Assembly (NCBI GenBank): GCA_015680685.1
Contig: MNCI01027100.1
Span: 510,911 to 574,910, forward strand
Direction: 5' to 3'
DNA from: Gnetum montanum
Taxonomy: Eukaryota > Streptophyta > Gnetopsida > Gnetales > Gnetaceae
DNA length: 64,000 nt
A program made the translations under genes and the position numbers. Shown piece by piece: positions 50,378-60,240 of the stretch. Positions within the stretch are counted from its first letter, which is position 1, and every line of letters starts with the position of its first letter. A model generated the notes under the pieces. That model was not told the DNA's origin. It ran no database searches and saw nothing but the letters and a program-made list of their open reading frames with translations.

Positions 50378-51136
50378 TTGGTTCTGACAAATGTAAAAAG
50401 AGAAGACCCTTCTTCAGAACCAAAATCTCAGACAAACTCTCGCAACAACAAGCGGTTGAGCCCATGTACACTCCTCCACCATCTAACACTTTGGAGCACC
50501 CTTCAGTCCAACAGATCTTTTATGCATACGGTTATGTTAACGCATACCGTAACTGATTGGATCAAGGTAGGCCACCTTCCTAGGAAACTAACTAACCCTG
50601 GGAGTCCCTTAATCTATTTACAAATCACCGGAAATAACCCACATAGGGCTCTTCTTGACTCAGGTTCTGGAGTTAACTTAATTTCACGAGAGATGTATCA
50701 CGCCTAGAACCTGCCTCAACTTAAGAAGAGCAACATTCAACTAGAGCTGGCAGACCAGTCCATCACCATTCCCTTGGGATTGGTGGAGGACATCATCACC
50801 ACTGTGTGTGGTTGGTCTTACCCAACTGATTTCCTGGTGATTGAAGTTAACAACAACGAAGGGGACTTCCCAATTATAATGGAAAGGGCATGGCTTAGTA
50901 CAGTAGATACATCCCTTGGGATCTGCGATCTTTCCTTGGAAATTTCTAAGATAAACATTTATGGAAAGATCAAGAAGAGGAAAGTTCTATGCATCACATA
51001 CAGCAATTCATCAGGTGATGACATGGAGGAAATGCCTCCATGCAATAGGTGTGTCCTTAAAACTTTGAAACAAAGATGCCTGTATGTAGCAACCACACAA
51101 CCAGTAGTAGACACCCCGTGGTTGACAGCTACTTGA
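50378..51136 (+). pseudogene. E3 aspartic protease domain
   Basis: The frame holds RALLDSGSGVNLISREMY, with the DSG active-site motif of retropepsins. After one in-frame TAG (about 50705) comes ADQSITIPLGLVEDI and FPIIMERAWLSTVDTSLG, matching the usual second half (flap and PIIxGRxxL-like motif). This enzyme would cut Gag-Pol. E1 lacks this whole segment. Confidence 0.8.
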
Positions 51137-53283
51137 AAGAGCAACCAAATATGCATGGAACGAACTGAAGAAACCCATGCCCATAACGAAAGCATATACA
51201 CATTGGAATATGAGCGTCACCAACTTCCACCCATTAATCTAAGACCATCAATTGGGAGAAGTTGGGCACTTCTTAGAAATTCAAATAGACGCTCATTATT
51301 TCGGATCTCTCCCTTACAACTCAATCATGGGGGAGATGGCCACCTATGCTAATCATATGGGGCCCTCAGTTCTTTTTCGATTTTTGTTTTACACATTTTT
51401 GTTTTACAACGTTTTTGTCTTACACATTTTTGTTTTACAAATTTCTTTAACTTTTCTAGTTTTTATTTTACAAATTTCTTTAACTTTTCTTGTTTTTTTT
51501 TACATCATCATTATACTTTTTCCATTTTTTGTGTGTTTGTGTGATCCACCTTGTAAGTTTGTCACCCAATTAATGTTCAAAATGATGGTATGAACTGTTT
51601 TCATATTGATTGCTAATGTTTGGTTTTTACCTTTAAGTCATAATGTTGATACTAAGGTATGTTTCTTTTGATATGGCAGGCAATGAGACCACTTCATCCA
51701 TCCATCCACCTGTTTCTATGGTCTCTCTCGGCTTGGAAATGTACAGTCTCCTTTTTAATAAGAACTTTTAACGAATCAGTAACTGGGCATTTCCCAAACT
51801 AAGGAAGGACTCAAGGATTGAAAAGGGTGTGACTTCAAGGGAACTTGATGCATTTGTGTTGGCCATTCTCTTGGGTGCTTAGATGTTTTCTTCTTGAGTT
51901 TTCTTACTGTTCCGATGTTACCCAATTATCGGAAGCTGAGAAAATAAAAATAATCAAGTCTTTGCATGGTGTGGTTCTCACACATAAAAACACAAAAAAA
52001 AAAAGTGAGAATTCAAAGCACACCCCTTAGACGAAATAAACTTGGGCTACAAACACTGGTTATGGAACCAAAGATGTTCCCTCTAACTAAGGCCCTTCTC
52101 GCTTCCCATTCTCTCCTCACTTGTTTCATCGGAATGGTGGTGACTCTTTGGAGGTGCATTCTTGTTACCGCAAGAGGATGATTAGTCGAATGCATTGATG
52201 CGAAGTCACTAGATGTGGTTGGTTTGAGGCCGGACTTGGAATGGGATTTAATAAGTCACATTAATCATGAAACACACAAGGGGCTGTACACCACCTTGTT
52301 CTTGGGATTCCATTCCATTCTCTTCTCTCCATCCTTATCTCCTTTGTTCACCTCATTGCCGGTTGTATCATTAGTGTATATATTTTGGTTGATGCTTTGT
52401 TTTCTTTTTGGTAAATGCTTATGGTTAAGACTTTAACTCTTGTTCCAAATGACATTCCTCGAGCCTACGGACTCTTTGAATGTGGGTTTGTCAGGGCATT
52501 AAGGCCATGAGCCTGCTTTGGGGAGGACCCACTGACATGCCTATTTGGTGCACCAGTTAACTTCTTTTCCCTAACATTTTTTGCAATTAATTATTATTTT
52601 GTTCATTACCATCTTGACATCCATTTCCTCACTGCTATAGTTGTCCCTTTTTATCTATCTTTCTTACTCCTTCTCTTTCTCCATTCTAATGCTACTGGAG
52701 GTTCGTGATTAGTCATGGGGGTACAGGGCCTGATTTTTTCAATTTTCTCCTAGCCCCAAATTTTTTGATTTTCTTCCTAACCCCTACACCTTCAGTAGTC
52801 ATCATTAATATATCTCTAGATCCATATCAACCATACCACAACTTAGCCAATGAACTTACACCGAAGCAAGGTATCAATTACATGATGATTCATTTACCCT
52901 TGCTAATATAAGATTGTGTTGTGTGTGCAGATGGTGATCATACAAATAACGGATTAGATCTGGAGCAAACACTTGGAATGGAGCAGCACTGAAGCAGCTA
53001 TGCAAGGAGCAAGATCAATGACGCGCTTATGGATGGAGAACAAAGGTGCAATCTTGGCGTTGGCAGCAGCAACACTTCTCTCTCTCTCAGCTGCCAACAA
53101 AGACCTGATGTCATTGTAATAAGGTGTTCACCCTTGTTGCCATGAACACCAGTTTTGTCAAGTCTTGTAATGATGATCTGTTCACATGTCATCCCATTAG
53201 TTCCATTCCCCTCAATAATTCCATACCTTCCCGATATTATTGTAAGGAACTCGAGGACAAGTTTTCATTCAGTCATCGGGGTA
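51137..53283 (+). other. E3 3' spacer, pol deleted
   Basis: It corresponds to the spacer of E1 in reverse. T-rich low-complexity sequence lies at about 51370-51530. PPT-like motifs are at about 51322, 52711 and, next to the LTR, 53271. No pol domains were found. Confidence 0.75.
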
Positions 53284-54144
53284 TGATGAGATGTGATTCG
53301 CATGAGCCACGATATAGGGAAACTCTGGCAGATTGATCACTCCAGAGATAGAATATTTTCCATGTGCCCGCAGTAGGAGTCCCCAAGTGAACAAATCTTT
53401 ATTCGAGCAACATTGTACCTGAACACAAGTTGTGTACGGAAATAAAGACGAGCTTTGTGGATAAACCTTGCAGTGCATGGAATAGGATTTATTACTTGTT
53501 ATTTATTACCTATTATTTCTTACCTGTTATTTATTACCCTACAGTAGCGCGGCATGAGTATGACTTGATTACAAGCATTTACGGATGTGTACGGCTAATC
53601 AAGGAATCGGCTGCTCATCGCGATTAGATTCTCTCACCCTCAACTCCTAGAATGCGGAATGAGTATGACTTGATTATGAGCATCTAAGGATGTGTACGAT
53701 TAGTCAAGGAACAGATGCTCATTACGCTTAGGTTAGTTAAGTGCCTCAGTACGACCACTTCGAGCACGTGCGTTACACGTGGTGATCCCAGTAATGATTA
53801 GTGTTTGGTAGCTGCGGTTGCATAGTTCAGGGTGTGTACGATAAGTGGGAACAGATGCTGACGCTAGTTAATTTAGAGTTAGTCATTAGTTAGAGTTAGT
53901 TAGTTTCTCAACCCTTCACCTCAATAGCATAGGAGAAAAACATAAAAGACCATAAAAATCATATACCTTGGACTTACTTAAACCATACACCGTGACAACC
54001 ACAAGTAAGTCTGGGAAGACAACGACTGATTAACCCCAAGTGTTCCATGGGGCGTGTAGGCATTTAGTCTGCGAAGTTCGACCAGATCGTGCGTGCTACG
54101 CTCGTTTCGTATGGTTGAGTGTAGGGGTACCTCGCCACTCATCA
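53284..54144 (+). repeat. E3 3' LTR, missing the TATA block
   Basis: 861 bp. After GCCACGATAT it jumps to AGGGAAACTCTGG. The 5' copy has roughly 120 more bases here, with palindromes and the TATA box. Confidence 0.9.
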
Positions 54145-54149
54145 CTAAG

Positions 54150-54574
54150 AAAGCAGTAAATAACAATTAAATAAATAATTAATTAAACTAAGTGAATGCT
54201 GCAATGATGAAGTAATCTCGATCTTTATTGCCGGTCATGTGCGTGTCCAAGTACGTCACACTCGAATAAGGATGCCATATAATTACAATCACCACACTGT
54301 GGGCATACTACTGGGAAATAATTCTAACTCTAAGAAGGAAAAACTGCAAGAGTTTGGGTAAGGAACTAAGAACTAACTCCTAGAACAAGGAAAGCCACCT
54401 CTTATTTATAGAAATTGAGGTAAGCTGTGATATCGCATACGTGATATCGTGGTTGATGCGATATTGCTGATGCGATATCATGGCTCCGATAACTAGGCCT
54501 GACAGACCATATCTTGTATCAGGTCTCCGATAACAGGGCTCCGATAACTGGGCCTGACAGACCATGACTCATTA
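54150..54574 (-). repeat. E2 5' LTR, right part
   Basis: It continues exactly from 46898 (AAGCAGTAAATAACAATTAA, as in the unbroken related LTRs). TATA complement at about 54402-54411, GATATC block at 54428-54482, and an end reading CATGACTCATTA. Confidence 0.9.
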
Positions 54575-55440
54575 ATTGTCATTATTCATAATTAGAATTC
54601 TATATTTCCAATTTGTTTTAAAACTAGATTAGTTATATATTTATTCTAGATATCTATAGTTTAGCCCCCTTTATGAAAAATTAAATCTTCCAACTCATGG
54701 ACTATACATAGCTAATATTTTGAATGGAATGCTAGATTTTTTAGAATGAAAAATCTAGAAAAGGATGCTTTGACCAATATATATGATTTACTATGAACAA
54801 ATAGCTTCCCCTTACCTTTTCTCTTGTATTATTAACTACTTTCTTTTGGGAAAAAAATGTTTACAACCTTGAGTTTGCCCATTTTGTCAATCTTGGGGAT
54901 AATGGTTTAAAAAGTTCTCTCCATAATGATATACTAGGCTCATCCGTTGCTTTCTCCTTAACAACTAAAGATGATTCACAAATCAAGTCCAAACTCATAT
55001 TTGCTAAAGAATGTTGATTTGGCTAGGGTTTTGTCAATGGAATTGGTTTTTTCATATTATCTCTCTTCTATGGGGGATTCTAAATTATTCTAAATTTTTC
55101 CTACTAATGCAAAAATTTCTATTGATTCTCATGTTGCAAATTTACAGATTGGGAAACAAACATTTGTGGCTTCTTTTTCTAGTGATGTTGTAAATAAGAC
55201 ATTTAATTTTGTTTTTCATAATAATGTATATAAACCATTAGTCATTGATCTTAAATCATGATATGTATTCATTCCAATTTTCAATTACTTACCCATAATC
55301 AAAGTTTTGTTTGAGAGTTAAATAATGTGATGAAAGAACATAACATTCAAGTCATTCATATTAGGTACCAATTTTGTTTTTCTGTTTGTTTGTTAAATTG
55401 AGTAATGTTTTGATGGTGTAATATACATTAAATATAGGGT
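54575..55440. other. AT-rich relic sequence right of E2
   Basis: It starts with the ATTGT target copy. No intact frame is present; it probably belongs to the LINE ORF1 relic that follows. Confidence 0.4.
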
Positions 55441-55800
55441 TATTTATACATAAACATGTTGTGTTAATCATTTGTAAATGGACTTCAAATTTTAATGCCT
55501 AACTTGAAGAATATTCTAAAGTTCCATGTTTTGTTAAGTTATTTACTTTTTCTTTGATTTTTAAAGGATGAGCAACAAATTGTAGTCTTTTGGATCCCAT
55601 TGAGCACATGTACTATATTTCTACACCATCTTGTTCTCATAGACTTTTTTTTTGGTTGAAATGAATTCTTTTAATGGTAAAAAAAGAATTGGTATTGTAA
55701 GCTAATGAGAAGACTTATGTTCAACCAAATACATATTATAAGATTCATATTTTTTGCATCTTTTGTCATCATAAAGGACATTTGTTTAATGTTTGTTATA
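55441..55800 (+). pseudogene. DUF4283-plus-zinc-knuckle relic of a LINE ORF1
   Basis: The segment LIICKWTSNFNA, then VPCFVKLFTFSLIFK (about 55465-55565), follows the DUF4283 pattern, as does the relic at 23744. About 190 bases farther, 55755-55796 encodes CIFCHHKGHLFNVC, a CX2CX4HX4C knuckle. DUF4283 followed by such a knuckle is usual for ORF1 of plant L1 LINEs, where it binds RNA. Stops in all frames make it a fossil. Confidence 0.6.
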
Positions 55801-55914
55801 GCTAATGGTAAAGATTTTTATGTAAGGTTTACATTAAGTAGCAAAGTACCGGTGATGTAAAATATGTTAGTATTTTCCACAACTTCCTATTCCTACCTCA
55901 AATCCTTTTCTTAT

Positions 55915-57130
55915 TTTAAGTTAAAAAATAGATAGTAAAAGTGATGTAAATGTTGTTCACGTAGGAACCATCTTCCCTACTAGCAATTAACTTTCCTTTC
56001 TTGATTTTCCACATATATCAATTATATGGTTGCACACGAGTACTCATCTTTAAAATTGAAAAGTTTTTCCTTTAGTTTCTTTTAGTGTTTTCTACTTAGT
56101 GTTAAGCATGTAATATTTTTCTTCTGTCCAATAGATCCTAAGAATCTAAAGACATAATAAAAAGCATTTTAGTTTTCAATATTTGAAGTTTAACATCCCC
56201 TTCTCATATTATATTATTTACCAACCATGATTGGGAAGCTCCCCTTGGTGTTATGACTTTAAAAAATTATTTACTATGATCAAGAAAGGGCAAGTTGGTG
56301 GCCTCTTGACCAAAATCAAAATCAACTTAATCATAATAAAACAAGTAATAGACCATTTATATATAATGTGTTGGCATTGGTATATAATCTTCCTAAATCT
56401 TGCAATTTTTATCATTGTGAAGAACATTTGTTCTTTATTGCTTAGGAAAAAAAATGCCAAAGAAAAGAAAAAAATATGTTGAAGTTAAAGATAGGAATAA
56501 AATAATATAAAGTTGAAGATACAAAAAATCAAGTTAACCTCACTAATAAGAATAATTAAATGTCAATCAAAATTTAAAAAATGCAAAAGCTTCTATGAAT
56601 GTTTTTACTTGCACTATAAAGTATTGATTAGTCAATACAAATGGTTCTAACATAAATGTTAAAAGTGATGTAAATGTTAAGGTAGAAACCAACTTCCTTA
56701 CTACCAATTAATTTTCTTTTCTTGATTTTCCAACAATTATAGATTTATACACATAACATCCTTAAAATTGAAAGTTTTTCCTTTTTTTCTGGTTTAAATA
56801 TTTTTTTTTTACTTACTATTAATATCATTTTTGAGTTCAATAACCCCTTTTCTTAATATGACCGATCGATATTATTTACAATGACCAGAAAACTCCATTT
56901 GGTGTTATAAATAAAAAATATTGTAACCAAAAAAGACCAATTGACAACAAAAATTACCTTAATAATAAGGGAGCGAGGAAGAAAGAACATTTGTGTATAC
57001 TGTGCGAACGTGCTGAAGAAAGGTTTGGGGCTATTTGGCCTGTTCAAAGAAGCAGGCCTCTCAGCCAATACCAAAATTAGCTTAATTCATAATGGAACAA
57101 GGTATATAATGTATTTTAACAGTTTTATCT
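55915..57130. repeat. Two diverged tandem copies of a 0.7-kb segment
   Basis: 55915-56480 and 56640-57130 share, in order, AAAGTGATGTAAATGTT, an ACTACCAATTAA-like core, AAAATTGAAAAGTTTTTCC, a TTGGTGTTAT piece, and a CAATTGACAACAAAAA-like piece. Copies are worn, and part of the unit also lies at 40090-40290. Confidence 0.5.
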
Positions 57131-57622
57131 CATAAAAGATAAATTAAAAATTTTAAAAAGGTCTTTTCCCCAACGCGTTTGTCAAAGTATTAGTTCAATG
57201 CTCATTAAGAGACACCAAAGGCGTATCAGATGCGAATCGAAACAAAACCCAAACATTTTCTTCTTCCCCACCTTCCATTGTATACAGGCGTTAACAGTCT
57301 CCGAGATAAAATATAACACACTCAAGATTCCTTAGTTGAGTTCAAAGAAAAATATATAGCAAAACATGCAACTATAATATCAATCGTTCTACTGGACCCG
57401 GAAATAAAAGAAGCACATTTCATTTCATCTTAAGCCATTTTTCAAGGAAAGCTCAATGGTAAAATACAATCCTGTTTCCGGTGCCGCCTATTGGCTTTTA
57501 ACTTTTAACTTAATTGATTTAACAACTTCGGTCACCTTTCTCTCTCTCTCTCTATACATACATATATAGGCTAGCGCCCAGCCGCATTTGCTACTGTGCC
57601 TGCTGCCTGTCTATGTAAGTTG
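57131..57622 (-). other. 3' UTR and downstream region of the HMT gene
   Basis: No coding was seen. A CT run lies at about 57538-57553 and a short TA-rich stretch beyond it. By position, at least the right part is the 3' UTR of the methyltransferase gene. Confidence 0.5.
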
Positions 57623-57778
57623 TTAGTTTGAATTTTGAAAGTTTTTATTGAAGCTGTTGCATATTTTTTTGATAGTGTTTGGAGTTGTCCTACAGCAGCC
57701 ACCAAGTAGTGACGCACCGCTCTCTTGCCATGTTTTCACATATGAGACGAAGTCGTCATCAGAGACTCCAGTCGATGG
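57623..57778 (-). CDS. HMT: Homocysteine S-methyltransferase, last exon
   Basis: Fifty-one codons plus a stop on the minus strand, after an acceptor ending TTTACAG at 57779. The product reads STGVSDDDFVSYVKTWQESG, then ASLLGGCCRTTPNTIKKICN, ending NFQNSN. This matches the C-terminus of plant HMT proteins, where GGCC provides two of the zinc-binding Cys residues. HMT moves a methyl group from S-methylmethionine (or AdoMet) to homocysteine, giving methionine, in the cytosol. The exon is too short for a normal frame scan. Preceding exons were not found up to 64000, so at least 6 kb of intron, full of LINE sequence, would separate it from the rest. No break was seen in the exon. Confidence 0.85.
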   Translation of the reverse strand, partial: PSTGVSDDDFVSYVKTWQESGASLLGGCCRTTPNTIKKICNSFNKNFQNSN

Positions 57779-58326
57779 CTGTAAATAATATCAAAGCAGT
57801 CAGAAAAATTTAAGGGATTTTTAAACCTTAAAACATAATCTCAAGCGACCAAATTTTGTATGACATGGTAAATATCTTAGTTAACTAATGAATACAAAGC
57901 TTTACTGAATATGGATAAGAATTACCTGGAATTAAAGAGAAAATGGTGCCCTGTTTGAAGGTGGCAACATGTTTGAAAACACAGATCAACTACTTCATTA
58001 AAAAAATTCCTATTTTCTATTGCTATTTTTAAACTTAGGAACCTTATTTATTTATTTATTAATAAGAGCAAGAGTGTACGGTTTGCTTGTCCAATAATAG
58101 TATTTCTATCATCAGCTTGGACTGCTAAGATTGTTGACGCCACCTGCTACGAACCTGTTGTTAGAAACCTTGTTTCAACCTAGAGATATTTGCATTTGCG
58201 CATCCATGAAATCAGTTTAAGAGGGCTTTTCTGAAAATGACTATGCAAATTTGTTAAAGGTTTAATTAAGTTACAACAAGGGGTTCGTAGGTTCCTGTTT
58301 TGCATATATGTAATCATTTGCACCAA
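57779..58326 (-). other. HMT intron sequence
   Basis: No exon-like coding was recognised between the HMT acceptor and the LINE poly(A). Stops occur in all frames. Confidence 0.6.
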
Positions 58327-58689
58327 TTTTTTTTTTGGGAAAACTTTCGGGAAAATGTATTAGCAAAATTATGTACAGATCAAGAAACAAAAACGGACCA
58401 GAGAGGTCTGCAGCCAAACGTCAAACGAGCAGCCCCCAACCTTAGGGCAGACAACTTCCAACACGACCAAAAACAGCCCCCGTGACATGCAAAATGGCCA
58501 TGAACGGCCCCAAACCCGCTGCAGTGCTGATGAACAATGCACCAGACCAGAATGCATAAAACAACAAAACTCAAGGACCTTAAACAGAACAAAAAACCAG
58601 GGATAACAACATAAGTAGACCAGAACCCCGAACCAGACAACCAAACAAACCCAATGCAGAAAAAACCTAAGAAACGCCCCCACCACTAC

Positions 58690-59440
58690 GGGTGTATGGG
58701 CAGTCTATCACAACGGCAATGAGGACAAAGGGTAGCATGCAGCTCATCCAGCTGTGCATGGAGCTCCTTCATGGAGACAAAAGCCATGGCCTCTTGAAAG
58801 CTCTTGAAGGCCTCCGCCTTTCTAGCCTGTTGACCTTTGACCATCAAGATGGAGGATGGAGAGCAGCAGGGGCAATCCAAATGTGACGGCATAGCATTGG
58901 CCATGGCACCTCCTGACTAATGCGCATATGCCTATAGGGGCATTTACCGGCCTGTAGCTAGGTTGTGGTGTTAAACTTATGAGCCCTCAGTAGCTGTTCT
59001 TCTTGTTGTGCATCTTCTTGACCTTGAGGATCCATTGCTCTTCGGCCTCTTGTTCCGGCACCTCATTCTCCATTTCTTCCCTCAGCTCCTCCCCCAGATC
59101 CACTTTCCAAGCATAGCTTGGGCCCTAGCCTACTCAACCAACCGTTGCCACTGCAGTTCCTCAACTTCCATGGAGTAGTGCATTTGCAGCTCGTGCAGTT
59201 GGTGCTGAAACATTTCTTCTTGTGCCTCCCATTTAGCTTGCCAAACCCTACTCTCCTCCACCCGAGCAACTGATGTTGCCTCTTCACGTGCAGACGTGAG
59301 TTGCATCTCCACCTCCACACAATTGGCCTCAGCCGTACCAATGCCCACATCTGTGTTAAAATGAAGCTCAATAGGCTTTCTGCCTGTGGCCACAAGGACC
59401 AAGACAATTGACCCCACTGGCCACAAGGGCCAAGACAACT
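58690..59440 (-). pseudogene. Coiled-coil plus J-domain-like module, degraded copy
   Basis: The coiled coil reads EESRVWQAKWEAQEEMFQHQ (59438-59130). Then LQAGKCPYRHMRI, the PMLCRHIWI part and HPP lie near 58900-59000. In another frame RKAEAFKSFQEAMAF and LHATLCPHCRCDRLPIHP (58904-58690) follow. These align piece by piece with the LINE B product (CPYFMLGI, LRRHI, HPD, RRQAAMQGLQQAADF, DCACKQLPTNP). At least one frame change and a stop separate the halves, and the HPD tripeptide is lost (HPP). The stop at 58689 precedes the 3' UTR. Confidence 0.6.
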
Positions 59441-59574
59441 GACCCCACCAGGTAGTCCATCAGACTACCCACCTACTTCCTCCATTGATAAACAACACGG
59501 CCTAGGGAACCCGAAGGACCCATCCGCAGTGCCTCCCTAGCCACACGCCACAGAGTAAGAATGAGACTAAAGTG

Positions 59575-59922
59575 CTAACCTGTCCGTTGATGCCTTAGGT
59601 AAGCTAGGAAAAACTCTGGAAGGTTCACCTGACAACCTATTTGGAGGCATTGTAAAAACACAAAATGCGTTCCTTGAAGCCTCAACCCGTCCCCTGATTG
59701 CAGAAAATAATGCTCAACCAATTTAGCAGCCAACTGCCAAAGGCCAGGCAAGGTAGACCGTGGCACTAGACCACAAGCAATTCTCGGGATCTGGCTTGGG
59801 AAGAAGCTCTGTGCTTCTTGTAAACCTCTCATGACAAGCAAAATCTCATCATCGAAGGTAGGCACACCCAGCGCCCTAGCCAACGCATCTTCTGTAAGGT
59901 CAATCCTAAACCCACAAAACAT
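59575..59922 (-). pseudogene. Plant-transposon-like domain (PF20167 type) in LINE A
   Basis: CGFRIDLTEDALARALGVP fits the VxFSxxAIxxxLGLP pattern, and LWQLAAKLVEHYFLQSG with IGCQVNLPEFFLAYL fits the later helices of the same family (an LWxxF...L...G..VNxxxxI pattern). The domain is usually met in Athila-type ORFs. Its presence next to LINE sequence is unusual. The assignment is by eye, and the flanks are frame-shifted. Confidence 0.4.
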
Positions 59923-60019
59923 GGTAGAGGTATGCTTGCCACAAACACCAAAGGATGGTTGTCGCTTGAAAGTCTCCCATTAAAAGTATAGGGAGGGGCA
60001 AACGAGCTGCCTGCCAAAT

Positions 60020-60240
60020 GACCTAGCTAAAGGGGCAAGCAAACACAAAATGTTTCCATGTCTCCTTCACCTCATTGCATGTCGAATACATGTCCTCGAT
60101 ATTTAATCCTCGTCGTCAAAGAGTTGCTCACATTGGCAAAGCCCCATGATTAATAATCCAAAGAAAAGCCTTGAGTTTCTCTGGTAGTCTCCCCTGCCAC
60201 ATGACATTCCACACTGGTACCACTAGATACTTAGATTTGA
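60020..60240 (-). pseudogene. LINE A zf-RVT domain
   Basis: VWNVMWQGRLPEKLKAFLW, then LRRRGLNIEDMYSTCNEVKE and TWKHFVFACP match the zinc-binding reverse transcriptase domain that follows RT in plant LINEs (W..LP.K...F.W, C..C..ET..H.FF.CP). The usual first Cys is missing next to the stop after GALPM. Confidence 0.75.

Larger units (their letters stand above)
46899..54144 (+). mobile_element. E3: LTR retrotransposon with gag and protease only
   Basis: A 7.2-kb element in the E2 5' LTR with the exact duplication CTAAG (46894-46898 and 54145-54149). Plus-strand order: 5' LTR 46899-47877, primer site 47879, gag 48019-50340, protease 50378-51136, spacer to 53283, 3' LTR 53284-54144. RT, RNase H and integrase are absent: sequence passes from just after protease into the 3' spacer. 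It belongs to the same family as E1 (gag and spacer align) but is a separate copy. Stops in gag and protease make it inactive. Confidence 0.9.
40382..54574 (-). mobile_element. E2: gag-only Athila-like LTR retrotransposon with two nested insertions
   Basis: It is bounded by the 5-bp duplication ATTGT (40377-40381 and 54575-54579). The 3' LTR (40382-42251) is split by a solo LTR; the 5' LTR (46373-46898 plus 54150-54574) is split by E3. The element itself is about 6.0 kb. It has gag and the MAPKRRQQ ORF but no pol, like E4, so it would need enzymes from another element to move. The last two bases of the 5' LTR are mutated (TTA instead of TCA). The tRNA-Asp primer site is the best preserved in the window. 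Confidence 0.88.

Noticed and set aside
57960-58000. Possible HMT exon before a GTAATT donor (minus, near 57924)
   Set aside because: The translation does not match the preceding HMT exon, which should end in a KEWV-like sequence.
58369-58686. 105-codon hydrophobic minus frame (MVGAFLRFFLHW...)
   Set aside because: It lies in the LINE A 3' UTR after the module stop. The hydrophobic look comes from T-rich UTR sequence, and nothing similar is seen in LINE B.
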